A DNA stretch of 64,000 bases from Paramecium sonneborni (GCA_905182985.1 CAJJDN010000172.1:1-64000), one strand, 5' to 3'. Shown: positions 1 to 12,646, numbered from the stretch's first letter. Numbers and translations are program-made. The notes: a model not told the origin generated them from the letters alone.

Positions 1-533
1 TTTACAGCTCTCTCCAATTCTGATGGTAAAAATGTTAATGTATAAGTCTATAATTCTCTTCCTTATTTAACTTTTAAAGATCCTCCCAAGTAATCAATTT
101 CTGCTTCAACTTATTCTCTTGATCTTGTTGTTGTACCCTATTATATATACTTAATTATACTCTTAAGTTTAATTTTGAGATGAAATTTGAAACACCTGAA
201 CTTTCTAAAGTTTCAAATCTGGATCCTGCCTTCACAGCTACTGTTATTGAAGCTAATGGAGAATTATATTATTCAGACACTACTCTAAGACCACTATCCA
301 ATTAAGTTAAAGCTTAGTTTATAATTATCATTTTTATACCTTATGGTCTATCATATTTTAAAGCTTCAGGAATTTCACCTGTTGGTAATTCTCCAAAATC
401 AACTAATGCTGACTTTGAGAATTGTAATTAGTAATTTCTTTCCACTTTTGTTTATGAAGTTTATGCTGCTGGAGATTTCTTTCCTGACACGCTCTCAGCT
501 GTGCAAAATTAAGCCAATTTACGAAGAGAATGA
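1..533 (+). CDS. 3' end of an unrecognised gene (5' truncated by window)
   Basis: With TAA/TAG read as Gln, a frame is open from base 1 (FTALSNSDGKNVNV...) to a TGA at 531-533. Continuity needs one intron at 133-167 (35 nt, GTA...AAG, phase 0), at the long end for this genome, so that boundary is tentative. The visible roughly 165 residues are rich in Ser, Thr, Asn and Pro (SKVSNLDPAFTATVIEANG), a composition that would fit an extracellular beta-rich repeat region. That is only an impression and no family is recognised. The gene ends convergently with the SAPS gene, 254 bp away. Confidence 0.5.
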
Positions 534-787
534 AATCTATTCCTTAAAAACATATCTGAATTAATTTATTTATATTTAAAATTGGATTGCCTTTTAAGTA
601 TTTTTAGAAATCCTTTTATTGCATATATTTTCTTCCTAAAAATTTGAATTTATTTTAATTATTCTAATTAAATAAAACAATTAAGATATCGACACTATAT
701 CATCTCATTTAAATTTTCATCCAATTTATTATGATAACTGTGATTATTAGTTAGAGTTTTATGAATTTATTTTATTAATTCATAGAT

Positions 788-2765
788 TCATTATTACTCT
801 GATTTTATAATCTGATCCTCCTTTTCTTTTTAGGAATCTATAAGCATTTCTATTTATCTATCAATACTGATTTCTGGTGGTGCTTCTTGCATGTGGGTTT
901 TTGGATCTACTTCACATAAATATGTTTATTCAAACTACTACAATCTTTATAATGCTTCTATAACATATCCATGTTCTAATTATCATATTTATTATTACAC
1001 TCTTATAATTGCTAATTTATTTTTTTGTTTGTTCCTTATTTTTATAATATTTTATAGCCAACTGTTTTTAAAAATCCATTATATCCATTACTACATTTTG
1101 AACCAAAACTTTAATTAGTCGGTTATTCAATCAAGTTTTTTTTAATTGTATTCAAAATATCAGTTTCTTTTAGAATTCTCAAACAATACTTTTCATCTTA
1201 AATCCTAGATTTTATTATTGATGCAACATAAATTTGGAGCTAGTTATTCCATTCATATTGTATAGCATATTCAATTAGACTCTAATACAATTAAGCCTAA
1301 AACATAGACTCAAATAATAATGGATTATTTAATCTATTAAATTATTTTAATTAAATTTTACTTATCACAAATTTCGAGAGCTTAAACAAGACATAAATTT
1401 TTGAGTCCAAAAGTTTTTTACTCTTCTAAATTTAAAATTATTAGTGGGTTTATTTATTAGATTACTTATATTAAATCAGAAGTCTTCTGGTCTAAATACA
1501 TGATAATATATATACCTTATAAGGAATTTACTTATATAAACTATAAGATTTTAGAGAATACTTTATAAACCGTAAGCACTCCTGTTTTTTTCTTAATTTA
1601 TTTATAATTAATTACAGCAATTTTAAAAAAGTAATATGGTTTTAGAACATTGTCAAACAATTCTCTCAAAGATTCGTATAATTTTTATTGAATACCTTAT
1701 TCTAATAGCAAATCAAATATCTAAGTGATATCTGCGACCATCTAATATGTAAAGATATAAAATACTGTAATATTATCGCAAAACCTATCCATTTAATGTA
1801 TCATTTCTTCCAAAAGCTATTTTCTATAATTCTTCTATGCTTATGTTTAATGAGTACATAACATTTTTAGTTGATGTATATATTATCATTAACTTTGTAA
1901 TCTAAAATTAATAGTTTAACCACAATTTCTACAATTTAATAATGATTAATATGCTGGAGTAAATCACTTATTATGTTATTGTTAACCACAATATGATCCC
2001 AGAACTAAGATTGTATGATTGATATTACTTCTCCTCCATATTTACTGGCTACAGGTTTTAAAATCTTTGCATAATATCCCAAAGATGTATCATTGATATT
2101 TGGAGTTTCTAAGTATTTAAAAAATGCATTTAATATATTTATCCTTACATTTTCATTTAAGTGCATTCCTGACTTAGATTTAAAAGATGCACACTAGACT
2201 ATGATATTTATATATACTAACTTGATGTTCCAGATATGCCACCTCCATTATTATTGAAATCATCTTCTTCTTTACATTGATCTTCATGATGAATTTGATA
2301 CTCAGGCAATATATCATCTTCTATAGTAGTCTATTTTAGATTTTTATTAAAACCAATCTTTCATTGCTTAATAATGAGGATTAAGATTCATTTCGATGTC
2401 TCAAGAATAATAAATCAAATAATCTGGTGTTTTCTAATGCAAATATTTCACTTATAATATAGGGAAATTTTCGACTCTTCTCATTATCATCCATTTACTC
2501 ATTTGTGACTATAATATAGTGAATCATCTTTTCCAAAATCTCAGGTTATTTCCAAACACTTATTTTAATACTTATTATTACAATTCAGTAAAAGCATTCA
2601 TAGCTCCAGCTTTTATGTCAAATAAGAAATTATCTCTTTCTAATAATTCTTCCAAAGTTGGGTTATTATTTTTTAAAATGTTTTCTAATTCTTAAGATTA
2701 ACCAAATGTTTGAAATTATGAGTACACTCTACTCGATAAATCAAATTTTCATACCCGAAGCTCAT
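788..2765 (-). CDS. SAPS-domain protein (PP6/SIT4-type phosphatase regulatory subunit)
   Basis: The protein starts MSFGVYSQFQTFGQ after an intron at 2729-2754 (26 nt, GTATGA...TAG) and runs to TGA at 788-790. Residues about 25-100 show the SAPS N-terminal pattern: NPTLEELLERDNFL, DIKAGAMNAFTEL, then DDNEKSRKFPYIISEIFAL, which parallels the family's DE-K-R-YKYP-ISCEIL segment. SAPS proteins are the scaffold subunits of PP6-type (Sit4) Ser/Thr phosphatases. The middle of the gene was not read codon by codon, so further introns may exist. The C-terminus (EHGYVIEALQRLQQF, then a charged tail ending IKSEQQ) reads cleanly. About 640 residues would be normal for the family. The gene is divergent from MUS81 across 531 bp. 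Confidence 0.8.
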
Positions 2766-3296
2766 TATGTTTATAATTAAATTATCAATATTTTAAGACA
2801 AATAATAAAATTTTATTTAATAATTTTCAAGCCATTTTTTTCAATCTAATCCTTTATTTTCATCTTATTAATAATTAAGAATCTTAATTATTCAATCTAA
2901 AAAAGTTTTCTTTATTAAAATTATTAACATTCAATTAAATTTCTAATTCCTTAAAGATCAATAAACCTTAAAAATTAAAGGAATTTTTAATTCAAAAACT
3001 CTCTGCTGAAATAAAAATCATCTAATTACTAAAACATTTCAAATAAAAAAATCTATTTTACTTAAATTTATTTATATGAGTTTTCTTAAAAAAAATTGAA
3101 ATTTTATTTTAATATATACAATATAATAGTAGAATAATAGATGGATAAATTAAAAAAAAAGTGAATTTTAAAAAATTGGTTAAATATTTATGGTTTTTCG
3201 AAATTTTGTCATAAATGATAATTTATTCTAAAAACATTATTTGGATTTTAAATTCCAGTTTTTGTAATTCATTTTAAAATATAAATACAAATAAAT
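2766..3296. other. Intergenic, divergent spacer
   Basis: 531 bp of very AT-rich sequence between the divergent start codons of the SAPS and MUS81 genes. No plausible exon or structural RNA was seen. It presumably holds both promoters. Confidence 0.5.
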
Positions 3297-4872
3297 ATGC
3301 CAAAACAATTGATAAAAGCTAAAAATCCTCATAATTAATTTATTGTAGATCACATAGTTGAATTAAAGAATAGATGTTTAAGAACAGGTTAAGATAAATT
3401 AGCTTTTATTTATTAAAAGATCATTTAATCGCTTCAAAAATATCCTATGCCATTATTATGTGAAGATCAAGTGTAAATGTTATAAGGAGTAGGAGATAAA
3501 ACATCAGTTATGATTTTACAATTAATAAAAAAGTAATATCAACAATATGAGATTCCATTTCATAAATTTAATGCAGCATTAATATAAGATAATTTAGATA
3601 TAATAAATGAATAAGATGATGATATGGATTAAATTTTTTCAGAAAGTTGTCCACCTTCTATGGTATGCGTTGAAGATAATACTTCAAAAAGAAAGGAAAA
3701 ATAATTTTAAGCTTCATTTATTGAAGAACTTCGAAAATAAGTTATCAAGCCTATTCCAGATTTGTAATCAAAAAGTAAGAGATAATATCAACCTGGAAAA
3801 AATTCAAAAAGTGGATAAGTACTAATGAGTTTGTATAAATTTTAAAAAAGTGAAAATAAACTTTTTGCTTCGAAAAAATAAATAAAAGAATAATTAAGAG
3901 AGTAATTTTAAAATTTATTTAGAATTTGTAACAGTGAATTAAGTAGTTGGAATACTATAGAGACATTGGAGAAGCATTAATTAATATAAAAGTAAATTGA
4001 TAAAATTAATCAGAACTGTGCTAGATAATGAAATAAAATATGCTTTAACAGAAGATGGGATAAAATTAGGATAATAATATTTTACAGAAACTATGATCTA
4101 ATAATAAATGATAGCACCTTCAGAAAGACCATAAAAAATTATATTATTAATAGATAATAGAGAAAGATTTTAGAGTAATAATCGGTAGATAATATATGAG
4201 AAACTTATTAATATATATCAAATAGAGTGTAGATTAAGTTAATTGCCAATAGGTGATTTTATGTGGATTTGCTAAAAAGGAGATGATGAATATATTTGTG
4301 ATTATATAATAGAAAGAAAAACAATACAAGATTTAGCTCATAGTATACTGGATAAAAGATATTAGGCTTAAAAACATAGATTAAAACATTGTGGAATTAA
4401 TAATATATTTTATTTAGTAGAAAATACTCAATCATCTAATTTGCCAGTACCAAGAGCAACAATTGAAAAAGCAATTAGGAGTACTTAAATTAAGGATGGT
4501 TTTTATATTTAGTAAACAGATACTTTAGAAGATTCATTAAGATGGTTGGCTTTGTTTACAAAAACTGTGAAAGTATTACCAAACGCTATAAAATTTTCTG
4601 AATTTTTGTACAATAATTCAAAGAAAGCAGAATCTCTTTTTAATTTATGGGGTAGTATGTTAAGAGGTATACATGGAGTAGGTTTAGAATCTGCTAAAGC
4701 TATAGCATGTGTTTGGAAAACTCCAATAGAATTCTATGATGCCATAAATTAGGATGAATCAAAAAGTTTATAATAATTAATTGAGGAAAATTCTATCAAA
4801 TAAAGATAAATACCAAGTCATATTTTAAGATAAATTGAAATTTTATTTTAAAAAGAACAATATCCAAATTGA
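3297..4872 (+). CDS. MUS81: MUS81 crossover-junction endonuclease, catalytic subunit
   Basis: About 517 residues once the intron at 3992-4013 (22 nt) is removed. The frame is then a multiple of three from ATG 3297 to TGA 4870-4872. In order: an N-terminal helix-hairpin-helix region (LRTGQDKLAFIYQKIIQSL, LLCEDQVQMLQGVG), a winged-helix-like segment (SWNTIETLEKHQL ... IKYALTEDGIKL), and the ERCC4/XPF nuclease core with LLIDNRERF, IGDFMWIC and the catalytic motif YIIERKTIQDLAHSI. A C-terminal helix-hairpin-helix follows (MLRGIHGVGLESAKAIA). MUS81 with an EME partner cuts branched DNA such as nicked Holliday junctions and stalled forks. Length, domain order and active-site residues all match the family. 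No EME gene lies in this window. Confidence 0.93.
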
Positions 4873-4942
4873 TTAAATAAATTTGAATATTATTAATCTT
4901 AAATTCTAGATTTCATGTTATTTTTCATTAGTAATATCTCTA

Positions 4943-5381
4943 ATGCATTCCCAAAATTACTTTATTTATTTATTCCTCTAAATTTTAAAAACATTTAGAT
5001 TATCTTATGATCATTATAAATATATCAATGAAAATTCAATTTCGTTAGTAAATCATCTTCAAAAGCACCAATTACAAGATAATTTAGTTGAGAAAAGAGT
5101 TAAGATATATTTAATCCAAGGACTCCCTCTGTAATTTATTATTTTTATATTTAAGGCTTAATTTCGAATTAAAAATAACTAATTTTTAAGTAGAGAGTAT
5201 ATGTTAAGTAATCTTTAACCATAAATCTAAAATTACAAATTTTATTAAAGCTTAGAATTAATCTCTACTAAACAAATATGATGCTGATTAAAGCAAAAAA
5301 ATTATAGATAGAGATAGAGAATATATTAAGAGGAATAATAATTTAAATAGCTTTTGCTAAATTTTAGACCAATATTTATGA
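4943..5381 (+). CDS. Small hypothetical protein
   Basis: ATG 4943 to TGA 5379-5381 with one 25-nt intron (5131-5155) gives 137 residues. The N-terminus is hydrophobic and aromatic (MHSQNYFIYLFLQILKTF), a weak signal-anchor candidate. The rest is polar and probably helical, ending in a charged stretch (KKIIDRDREYIKRNNN) and ILDQYL. The intron has typical GTAATT...TAAG ends and restores the frame, which supports a real gene. No family is recognised. It starts 70 bp after the MUS81 stop on the same strand. Confidence 0.5.
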
Positions 5382-5993
5382 GGTTGTTTAAATCAAAAGT
5401 AACTCTTGTTTTTAATTTGACATTCTTTGTTAATAGTTTTAGAAACAAATTAATTTATTTATTATTCTTTTCTTATGAAAATCATATCATGAAGTTTTTT
5501 TAATATTTATTAACTGTAAATATTATAATATTTTGTAATTGGTTTAAATTTCATTTTTTTATTAAAAATAACTCTAAAAATGTTAATACAAATATATTTA
5601 AACTAGAGGTATGTATTCTTGTTAAATATAAAGAAAATTTTTAATTAAAAATTGGTTAAAGGATTTTTTTAATTTTTAATGAGACAATGTATATTCAGCA
5701 GCATGTTTAAAATATAAAGAAAAAGCGATTATTTTATTTTTGTAAAATAATAAATTATAAGGATGTAATTTTATAAAATTGTTATCAAAAAGAATTTAAA
5801 TATAGTTACAAATAAGAAATTGAAATGTATTATGCAAAAATAATTTATGGCTTGAAAGAGAACAACAAAATTCTTTCATTAGAGATTCTTAAATAATAAA
5901 AAAATTAAATTGAATTAAAAATTTAACTCATGATTAATGATTCTTTCCAAATGAAATCGCCAATCACTTAAAGAAAAGTAGTGTTCATATTAA
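5382..5993. other. Intergenic, no gene seen
   Basis: 612 bp, extremely AT-rich, between two plus-strand genes. No convincing exon, tRNA or repeat was seen. A possible extra 5' exon of the uridine kinase lies at its right end: an ATG near 5952 followed by a 22-nt GTAGTG...GAAG intron would join in frame. Confidence 0.4.
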
Positions 5994-7364
5994 ATGAAGA
6001 ATTCTGAGTACGAACCTCAACGTATACTTGTAGGTGTTACAGGAGGATCAGCAGCTGGAAAAACTACACTTTGTGAAACAATAAAAAGAGAGATCCAATA
6101 TGATTCAGATGTAGACATGACTATTCTTTCTTGCGATTCTTTTTATAAAGGAATAGACAAATCTAAAATTGATATTGCTTCATATAACTTTGATCATCCA
6201 GATTCGTTAGATTGGGATAATGCCTTTGAAGTGATTTCTACATTATTGTCAGGAAGACCAGCATCTGTTCCAATTTATTGTTTTGTTAATCACAAACGAT
6301 TAGATTAATGTTAAATAGTTCTTCCTGCTCAAGTTATAGTATTTGAAGGAATAATGGCACTTTATGATGAAAGAATTAGAGATTTAATGTCTTATAAAAT
6401 ATTTATACATTGCGATGGTATATAATAATTATAAAACTAGATGATATTCGTTTATGTCGTCGTATTTTAAGAGATGTCAAAGAAAGAGGAAGAACTGTTG
6501 AAAATGTACTATAATAGTATAGTAAATTTGTGAAAAGATCGTTTGAGAATTTTATTTCACCATTAATGAGTTAAGCTGATTTGATTATACCTGGACATAG
6601 ATCTAATCATGTTTCTGTTGCTTTTATTGTAAACCATCTTAAAAACATGGCTAGACAAAATGGATTATTAAGAGAAAAATTAAATACTTTACTTTACTTT
6701 GGTGATCTATTATATTCTATTGATGGATTTATGAGAAATAGAACCAAAGTTGATTTTTCTAATCCTAATGCTACTTTTAAATAATTATTCTTTCCTGAAG
6801 AAAATATGAAACCAGATTTTCTTTATATTACATAAAACTTACTAGCTGGTAAATTAATTTAAGAAAAATAAATTTTTAAAGTTGTTAAATCATGCTTTAA
6901 ATAAACCTTATTTATGCTTGAAAAATATATATCGTAAGATAAATCTGATATGGATTAACTTTAATGTGTTCATTTAAATGAAATATTATCAAGTACTTTT
7001 AAAATAAATGAAAAAACTCAATTCATTGTCTTAGCTCTTCCATTATTGTTTAAGAGTGGACTTACACAATTACATTTAATTGAAGATAAGATTAAATAAT
7101 TTTAATCAGTAATTATAATATTAAATTTAGGTATAATTAATTGTTGTTAATGTATTTTCTGATATCAAGACTATTACAGACATTAATTGGACTTTTAAAA
7201 AATTAAAAATATATATCAATGCCTTTTTAGTTGGCAAGCTTGATAAATTTTTGTAAATTATGAACCTACGTGTAAGATCTGAACCAGATCTACAATATGA
7301 GCAAGATAAATTTTTTAAGAAATTGAATAGATTTATAACAAAAAGGTAATCAAAAAAGAATTGA
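5994..7364 (+). CDS. Uridine/cytidine kinase with long C-terminal extension
   Basis: The N-terminal 220 residues are a canonical uridine kinase: Walker A GVTGGSAAGKTT (about residues 14-25), CDSFYK, YNFDHPDSLDWD (substrate-binding DHP), VIVFEGIMALYDERI, and the lid DIRLCRRILRDVKERGR. This enzyme phosphorylates uridine and cytidine in pyrimidine salvage. Introns at 6418-6440 (23 nt) and 7109-7130 (22 nt) leave 441 codons. After IPGHRSNHVSVAFIVNHLK, the usual end of the family, about 220 further residues follow. They begin LREKLNTLLYFGDLLYS and do not show the uracil phosphoribosyltransferase signature found in UCKL-type fusions. The start at 5994 gives MKNSEYEPQRILV. An upstream exon is possible. 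Confidence 0.88.
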
Positions 7365-7804
7365 TTATTAATATATATATCATATAATATACAATATATT
7401 TTTTAATAAAATTCAAAGATATGAAAGGAAATGTGATTAATTGAAAACAAACAATTCAGAATTTATTATACTGCTATAGAAATCATATGATAATATGAAA
7501 ATTGAGAATATGTATTAATAAATTTATTTAAATTAATTAGTTTTATATGAAAATAGGTTTTAAAACTAAAAATTGGACCATCATTTTTCAAATTTTCTTT
7601 TTTCTTTCTTAAGTTTATTGATTTCTTGTTTAAAAAAATGATAATTATCAATTTTATTATATCAATTGATATTAACAATTAAGTTGAAAATAAGCAAATG
7701 TATTTAAAAATATAATCATTAGATTTTATAATTAAGATATCAACTAGGTATAAAAAATCAATAAATCAATTATTTATTCTTAATTTGTAATTTAATTATA
7801 TATT
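7365..7804. other. Intergenic, no gene seen
   Basis: 440 bp of AT-rich sequence between the uridine kinase and histidine kinase genes. No supported exon or RNA gene was seen. Confidence 0.4.
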
Positions 7805-10147
7805 ATGCTTGCTCTTTGTAAAGCATTTAACAAAAGAAGAATTCTTCAGTTCTTTTTGATAATAGATGGGTTGATAATTCATATGTAGACATATATGACA
7901 AATGACTATAGCTTTATGGTCATTGGTTTGACTTTAGCATGTTTTCATTTGATTATATATTGCTTAGAGTAAATGTGTTAAAAGAAATCTAACATAATCT
8001 TGATGATATTGTGTTTGATTAAAGGGATTGTAATTATAGGAGTGACTTATATTCTTATTCCGCAATGGTAAATCTATGCCGGGATACAGATTGTGTTGAT
8101 AATTCAACTGAACGAATAGTATTTAAAATTAACAAGTTTAATTTTCTTTTTAGCATGCATTACATGCATTTGCTTCGGAAATATTTCAGAAATTACAATA
8201 GAGATTTTGAGAGCAGTAGTGAATTTCTTTTTGATTGTTCAAATTTATAAGTAGAAAGTAACTCAACCATTTATGAGTTTAAAGAATCTATTATACCATA
8301 TATCATCTGAAGAATTCTGTATTTTAGATATGGAATACAATCCAGTTTATGAATCTAAATTTTTTTATTAAATTGCAAAAGAACAGGTTATGAGTATGTC
8401 TGAACAAAACTAAAGTAGAATGTTTACACCTAGAGATTAAACAACAAATTTTGTTAGGTAATCTCATTGTATAGAAAATATTATAACAAAACCTACATTA
8501 TTGATTAGCGATATAATCGAATAATTAAAAAAGAAAATTCTTAAATTAGACTAAAAATTAATTTTTGAGCCAACCAATAATTCCCTTTATTGTCTTAGTG
8601 TTTAAAAACTAATTATAGATAATTAAGAATTTATATTGATCATTAAACATAAATTTAGTAATGCAGAATCATTTAAACAACAATCTTAACAATAAAAAGA
8701 TTAAGTTTAAACAATGATTAAAACGCTTCATAAAGTTTCACATGATATGAGAAACCCATTGAATGCAATAGTTAATATGCAAATGTGTTTATAAGAATTA
8801 ATAGATCCATCTTTATTTTAAAAATTTTTAAAACCATCATTAAATTCATGTCATTTGCTATTAAATTTAATAAACGATATATTGGATGCAGCATAAATAG
8901 AAAATAAATCAATAAGAATAGTATGTCGTAAATTTAATTTAGCAAAATTGATTGATAAAACAATATCACTTTTTGATTTATTAAAAGAAAAAAAGGGATT
9001 GAATATTACATTTAATTATGATCCAAAGTTGCCACTTAAAATAAATTCTGATAAACTTCGTATTAGATAGATTATTATGAATTTATTGAGTAATGCTGTA
9101 AAATATACATAACCCAAAGGATCTATTTTAATTGACTGTATTTAAAGTGAAGAGAAAGCCAAAGCAATAATTATATCTATATAAGATTCTGGAATGGGTA
9201 TAAAATCAGATAATTTAAAAAATCTTTTTCAGGAATTTTCTAGAATTAATGATGTAGAAAATTAGAAAGCCAATCCTTTTGGAATAGGATTAGGTTTAAT
9301 GATTAGTAATGAATTAGCAAAATTATTATCAAAAAATCATTCAATAGGAATTTAAGTTTAATCTGAATATGGAAGTGGTTCAAAGTTTTATTTTGAAATA
9401 GAAAATGAAGAACAACCTTTAGAAGACATTTCTGATTCATAAGTATCATAAAAACTAGCTTAAAAAATACCCTCATTAGAATTAAGATTTTTGTAAAGTA
9501 TTATTTAATAAAAATCACCAACAGTTTCAATTGCTATTCCTATGGGAGAAAGTAGTAAGAGAATTATTTAAAAGAAAAATCTTAAAGCTTTTAATTTTAT
9601 GACAAGTTCTTTAAATTATTAAGCTACTTTGAGAATAAGAAATGAATCAGAAAGAAATCTATCTAATAAACCATCTATATAAACTCGTTTAATTTAAAAT
9701 CTTTTATAAAAATGGAATGATTAAACATAATAACATCCCCCAATTCTTATTGTTGATGATAATGAATTTAATATTGTAGCACTCTAATATTTACTAGAAT
9801 TAATAGGAATTAGTTCAGATTCTGCTATAAATGGAATGATTTCAATAGAAAAGGTCAATGATAGATTAAAAGATAATATTCCATTTTAATTAATATTTAT
9901 GGATTTAGAAATGCCTCTTATGTTAGGTTTAGAGGCTTCAACACGAATTCGTAAATTAGATAAGAATGTTACAATTATAGCATGTTCTGGTCATAAACTA
10001 ACGTCAGAAATTTTTGATTAATTTAAAGATTGTGGAATTGCTTTTGGAGTTGAGAAACCTATTACAAAAATAAAATTAAAAGATTTGCTATTAAGGTTAT
10101 CAGATGGATTAAGATGTGATAGCTCATAATTTTCTCAACTATTTTGA
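7805..10147 (+). CDS. Membrane-bound hybrid histidine kinase with receiver domain
   Basis: A single uninterrupted frame of 774 codons under the ciliate code. Residues 1-150 hold several hydrophobic helices (SFMVIGLTLACFHLIIY, IVIIGVTYILIP, SLIFFLACITCICF), so it is probably a multi-pass membrane protein. The phospho-accepting H box SHDMRNPLNAI is near residue 312. It is followed by the N box (QIIMNLLSNAVKYT), G1 (DSGMGI) and G2 (GIGLGLMISNELAKLL) of the HATPase domain. A C-terminal receiver domain (about 640-770) has the acidic pocket IVDDNEFN, phospho-Asp FMDLEMP and the conserved Lys of EKPI. The protein would autophosphorylate on His and pass phosphate to its own receiver Asp. No separate HPt or response regulator gene lies nearby. 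The signal sensed is unknown. Confidence 0.92.
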
Positions 10148-10411
10148 TTAAATTTCTTATCTAAAAATTAAAGAACTTTTGAATGATTATTATTAGTTAT
10201 TCATTTATTATTTATAAATATGATCAAATATTATCTATTTTATTTCTAAACTATTTTAATTGTCACATATTAATGTGTTTTTAATCAACTAAAACATAAT
10301 AAACATAATAGAAAATTCTTAACTAAGAAAAAACTAAAATTTTTAGAATTGATTATAACTAAAATACAGATAATTAATTCAAAATTAATGGAAAAACTGA
10401 TTATAGCTCTT

Positions 10412-10702
10412 TCAACATCTTCCACCACTTGGAACACATGTTCCATCACCACAACATATTCCATATGAATATGGACAACATCCATATCTGCTTCCAACTC
10501 TGCAACATGGCTGATTACCAGAACAGTAAGTTTTTGATTGTTCTGGTGGACAATTAGTATCTGTATATGTTTTTCTCAAAATCTATTAGATTATACTATT
10601 TGTAAAGGGATCTTGAATTTTAGGTTTATCAACAGATTCTAATGTGTTTGCTGTTGAAATAAAGAGAGAGAGTATGAAGAGGAATATAAAAATTTTACTC
10701 AT
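10412..10702 (-). CDS. Secreted granulin-like Cys-rich peptide
   Basis: 96 codons, no intron. The N-terminus is a typical signal peptide (MSKIFIFLFILSLFISTAN). The last 46 residues hold ten Cys in the pattern C-x8-C-x5-CC-x7-CC-x6-CC-x4-C-x6-C (YCSGNQPCCRVG, YGCCPYSYGICC), ending SGGRC. This is the granulin stack of paired cysteines with one CC pair fewer than the 12-Cys granulin module. A short propeptide-like segment separates the leader from the domain. It is probably secreted or stored in a secretory compartment. It faces the histidine kinase convergently (264 bp), and nothing shows a functional link. Confidence 0.72.
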
Positions 10703-11310
10703 CTTATATATTATTTAATGGTGACGTAAATTTTAAATATAAATTGACTATTTATACATGACGTAAGCGGAATTAAAGTTTTCAATCATTTTCTAATAAA
10801 TTTCTTAACACTTGTTATCTTGCAAATTAATTTTTTTTATATATTTGATATGTTGAAAAGACTAATATCATATAATTCATTTATTCATTGACTAATCATA
10901 ACAAGAACTTATAAAATGAGGAAAACCACGAAAAAATAATACCAAAATATTTATATTAAAGGTATGTCATCAAATTAATATATTTTTGAAAACTCTAAAT
11001 AAATTATTTAATCAAACATATTATAGAATTTTTCATATCAATGAATTTGTAGCATATCTAAGAAAAAGGAAGTTTAATACAATATTAAAGGTGAGTTAAT
11101 ATTAATTCTTTCATAAATGGTAAATATTTATTTAGATTCATTATCAATACATTTTTATATGTATAGATGCTAGAATTCAAAAAGTTCAACAATAGAAGTT
11201 AAAATATTTATAAATAAGTTGTTCATATTTAAATGTATTATTTCTATTTTTTTTTTACAATTATGAAATTGAAATTCATATTATTATTATTTTTTTAAAT
11301 GCAAAGCTGA
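10703..11310. other. Region of uncertain content, probable 5' exons of next gene
   Basis: 608 bp. It contains short exon-like pieces on the plus strand: an ATG near 10916 opening MRKTTKKQYQNIYIK, a stretch reading HINEFVAYLRKRKF, and an ATG at 11262 opening a hydrophobic leader-like run that meets TGA at 11308-11310. I could not join these with standard short introns, so they are not called as a gene. Confidence 0.3.
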
Positions 11311-12646
11311 ATAGACTCAGCCTTTAGGAATGGATTAAATTAAGAGATTTAAAGCTTAAACTAGATATTTTAGTGTTGTTTTAATAAAGTGAGTTTAATT
11401 GACTATGAGGCATTCTATTTAATTTCAATCAAGAATTACTTTTAATTATTTGATCCGTTAAATAAATCTTAATAAGTTCCAAAAATATATAATAGAATCT
11501 ATGAATCTATCTTGATTGATAAAAAAGATGAATTTGATAGGTAACAGATTATAATGATTAAGAATATTTTATATATTTAAAGGTTTTTTTTTATCAGATT
11601 ATGGTATTCCATACTTACGGTTAAAGACTATAAATTTCATAATCAGCTACTACAGTTTTAATGGATAAGTATCAGCTACTATCATGAGGAGATCATTAAT
11701 AGAATATTTTTATCAATATTTTTAAACATATTTATATATAATGTATAAAATAATGATCAAGGACATAGCAACGAAAACCTATTAAGTGGCTTCTCCTTCA
11801 GATCCAAGCAGGACAATGAGATTTAAGTTTTTTACAGATTATAGATTAGGAGGGAAAAGACTTAAGATATTTGATTTTTCAGAGACTATTATTCATCATT
11901 TAGATCTTAATAAATTCATTATAACAAGACTCAATGAGTTTACAAATGAAATGGAGATTCATTTTGCGGATGCATCATTTATTCAAAAATAACTAGATGA
12001 AAGAAGCCATCTAGATTCATAAAGTATAATTGAAATTCCAAGTATATAAAAGGAACGCATAGAATTAGAACATTTTAAAAAAATAATCTCTATTAATATT
12101 CAAGAAAAACATTTTATTATAGTATTGCCAGATAGATTGTTAAAATACCATTTGGAATCTCTTGTTACAGATACGAAAGAAAAAGCATAATATATAGAAG
12201 AAATAATTTATAAACCTTTTTTTATATCTTTGAAGCCTTACATATCAGTATTTTTAAAGGAAACTTTATATTTGTTTTAGAAGAATTCAATCAATTAGAG
12301 TAAAACAAGTTAAATAATAATACATTATAAGACCATTGACTGTAAAAGTAGAGATAAATTACCACAAAATTAGAAAATTGTATTTAAAAGTCCTAAAGTT
12401 GTTTAAACAGCAGAAACAATACTTTCTTCTATTGAGAAAGTGAAAATTTTTGAGAATGATCGAATTATTTTGAAGGTTTATACTGAATTCTAATCCAAAA
12501 ATTACATTCAAAAAATTATTTCTGATCCTGGGGAATCAACATTCATAAAATATTGCAAATAAAAAGGATAAAAACCTGATTTCGGATATATTCAAAGATA
12601 TTCAAATAAAAAGAATGAAGCATAACAAAAGGCAACAAATAATTGA
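11311..12646 (+). CDS. Hypothetical protein, 5' end unresolved
   Basis: From about 11371 the frame reads CCFNKVSLIDYEAFYLIS. An intron at 11541-11562 (22 nt, GTAACA...TAAG) then joins it to GFFLSDYGIPYLRLKTINF and on to TGA at 12644-12646. The body continues through MRRSLIEYFYQYFQ, SDPSRTMRFKFFTDYRLGG, KFIITRLNEFTNEMEIHF and a Lys-rich tail ending QQKATNN. There is no in-frame ATG at the 5' end, so at least one more exon is needed. The alternating hydrophobic pattern suggests a folded alpha/beta protein. No family is recognised. It is convergent with the OYE gene (92 bp). Confidence 0.5.

Noticed and set aside
343..564. Conventional ORFs without TAA/TAG, here and across the window
   Set aside because: They are other-frame shadows. 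The real frames contain TAA/TAG as glutamine and show the domain signatures.
8129..8163. Intron-like GTATTT...TTTTAG in the histidine kinase
   Set aside because: The kinase frame is open straight through it, and the resulting residues form a membrane helix. No intron is needed.
11308..11310. In-frame TGA possibly read as selenocysteine after a hydrophobic leader
   Set aside because: No selenoprotein family features or hairpin were seen. A missing 5' exon or a wrong frame choice is simpler.
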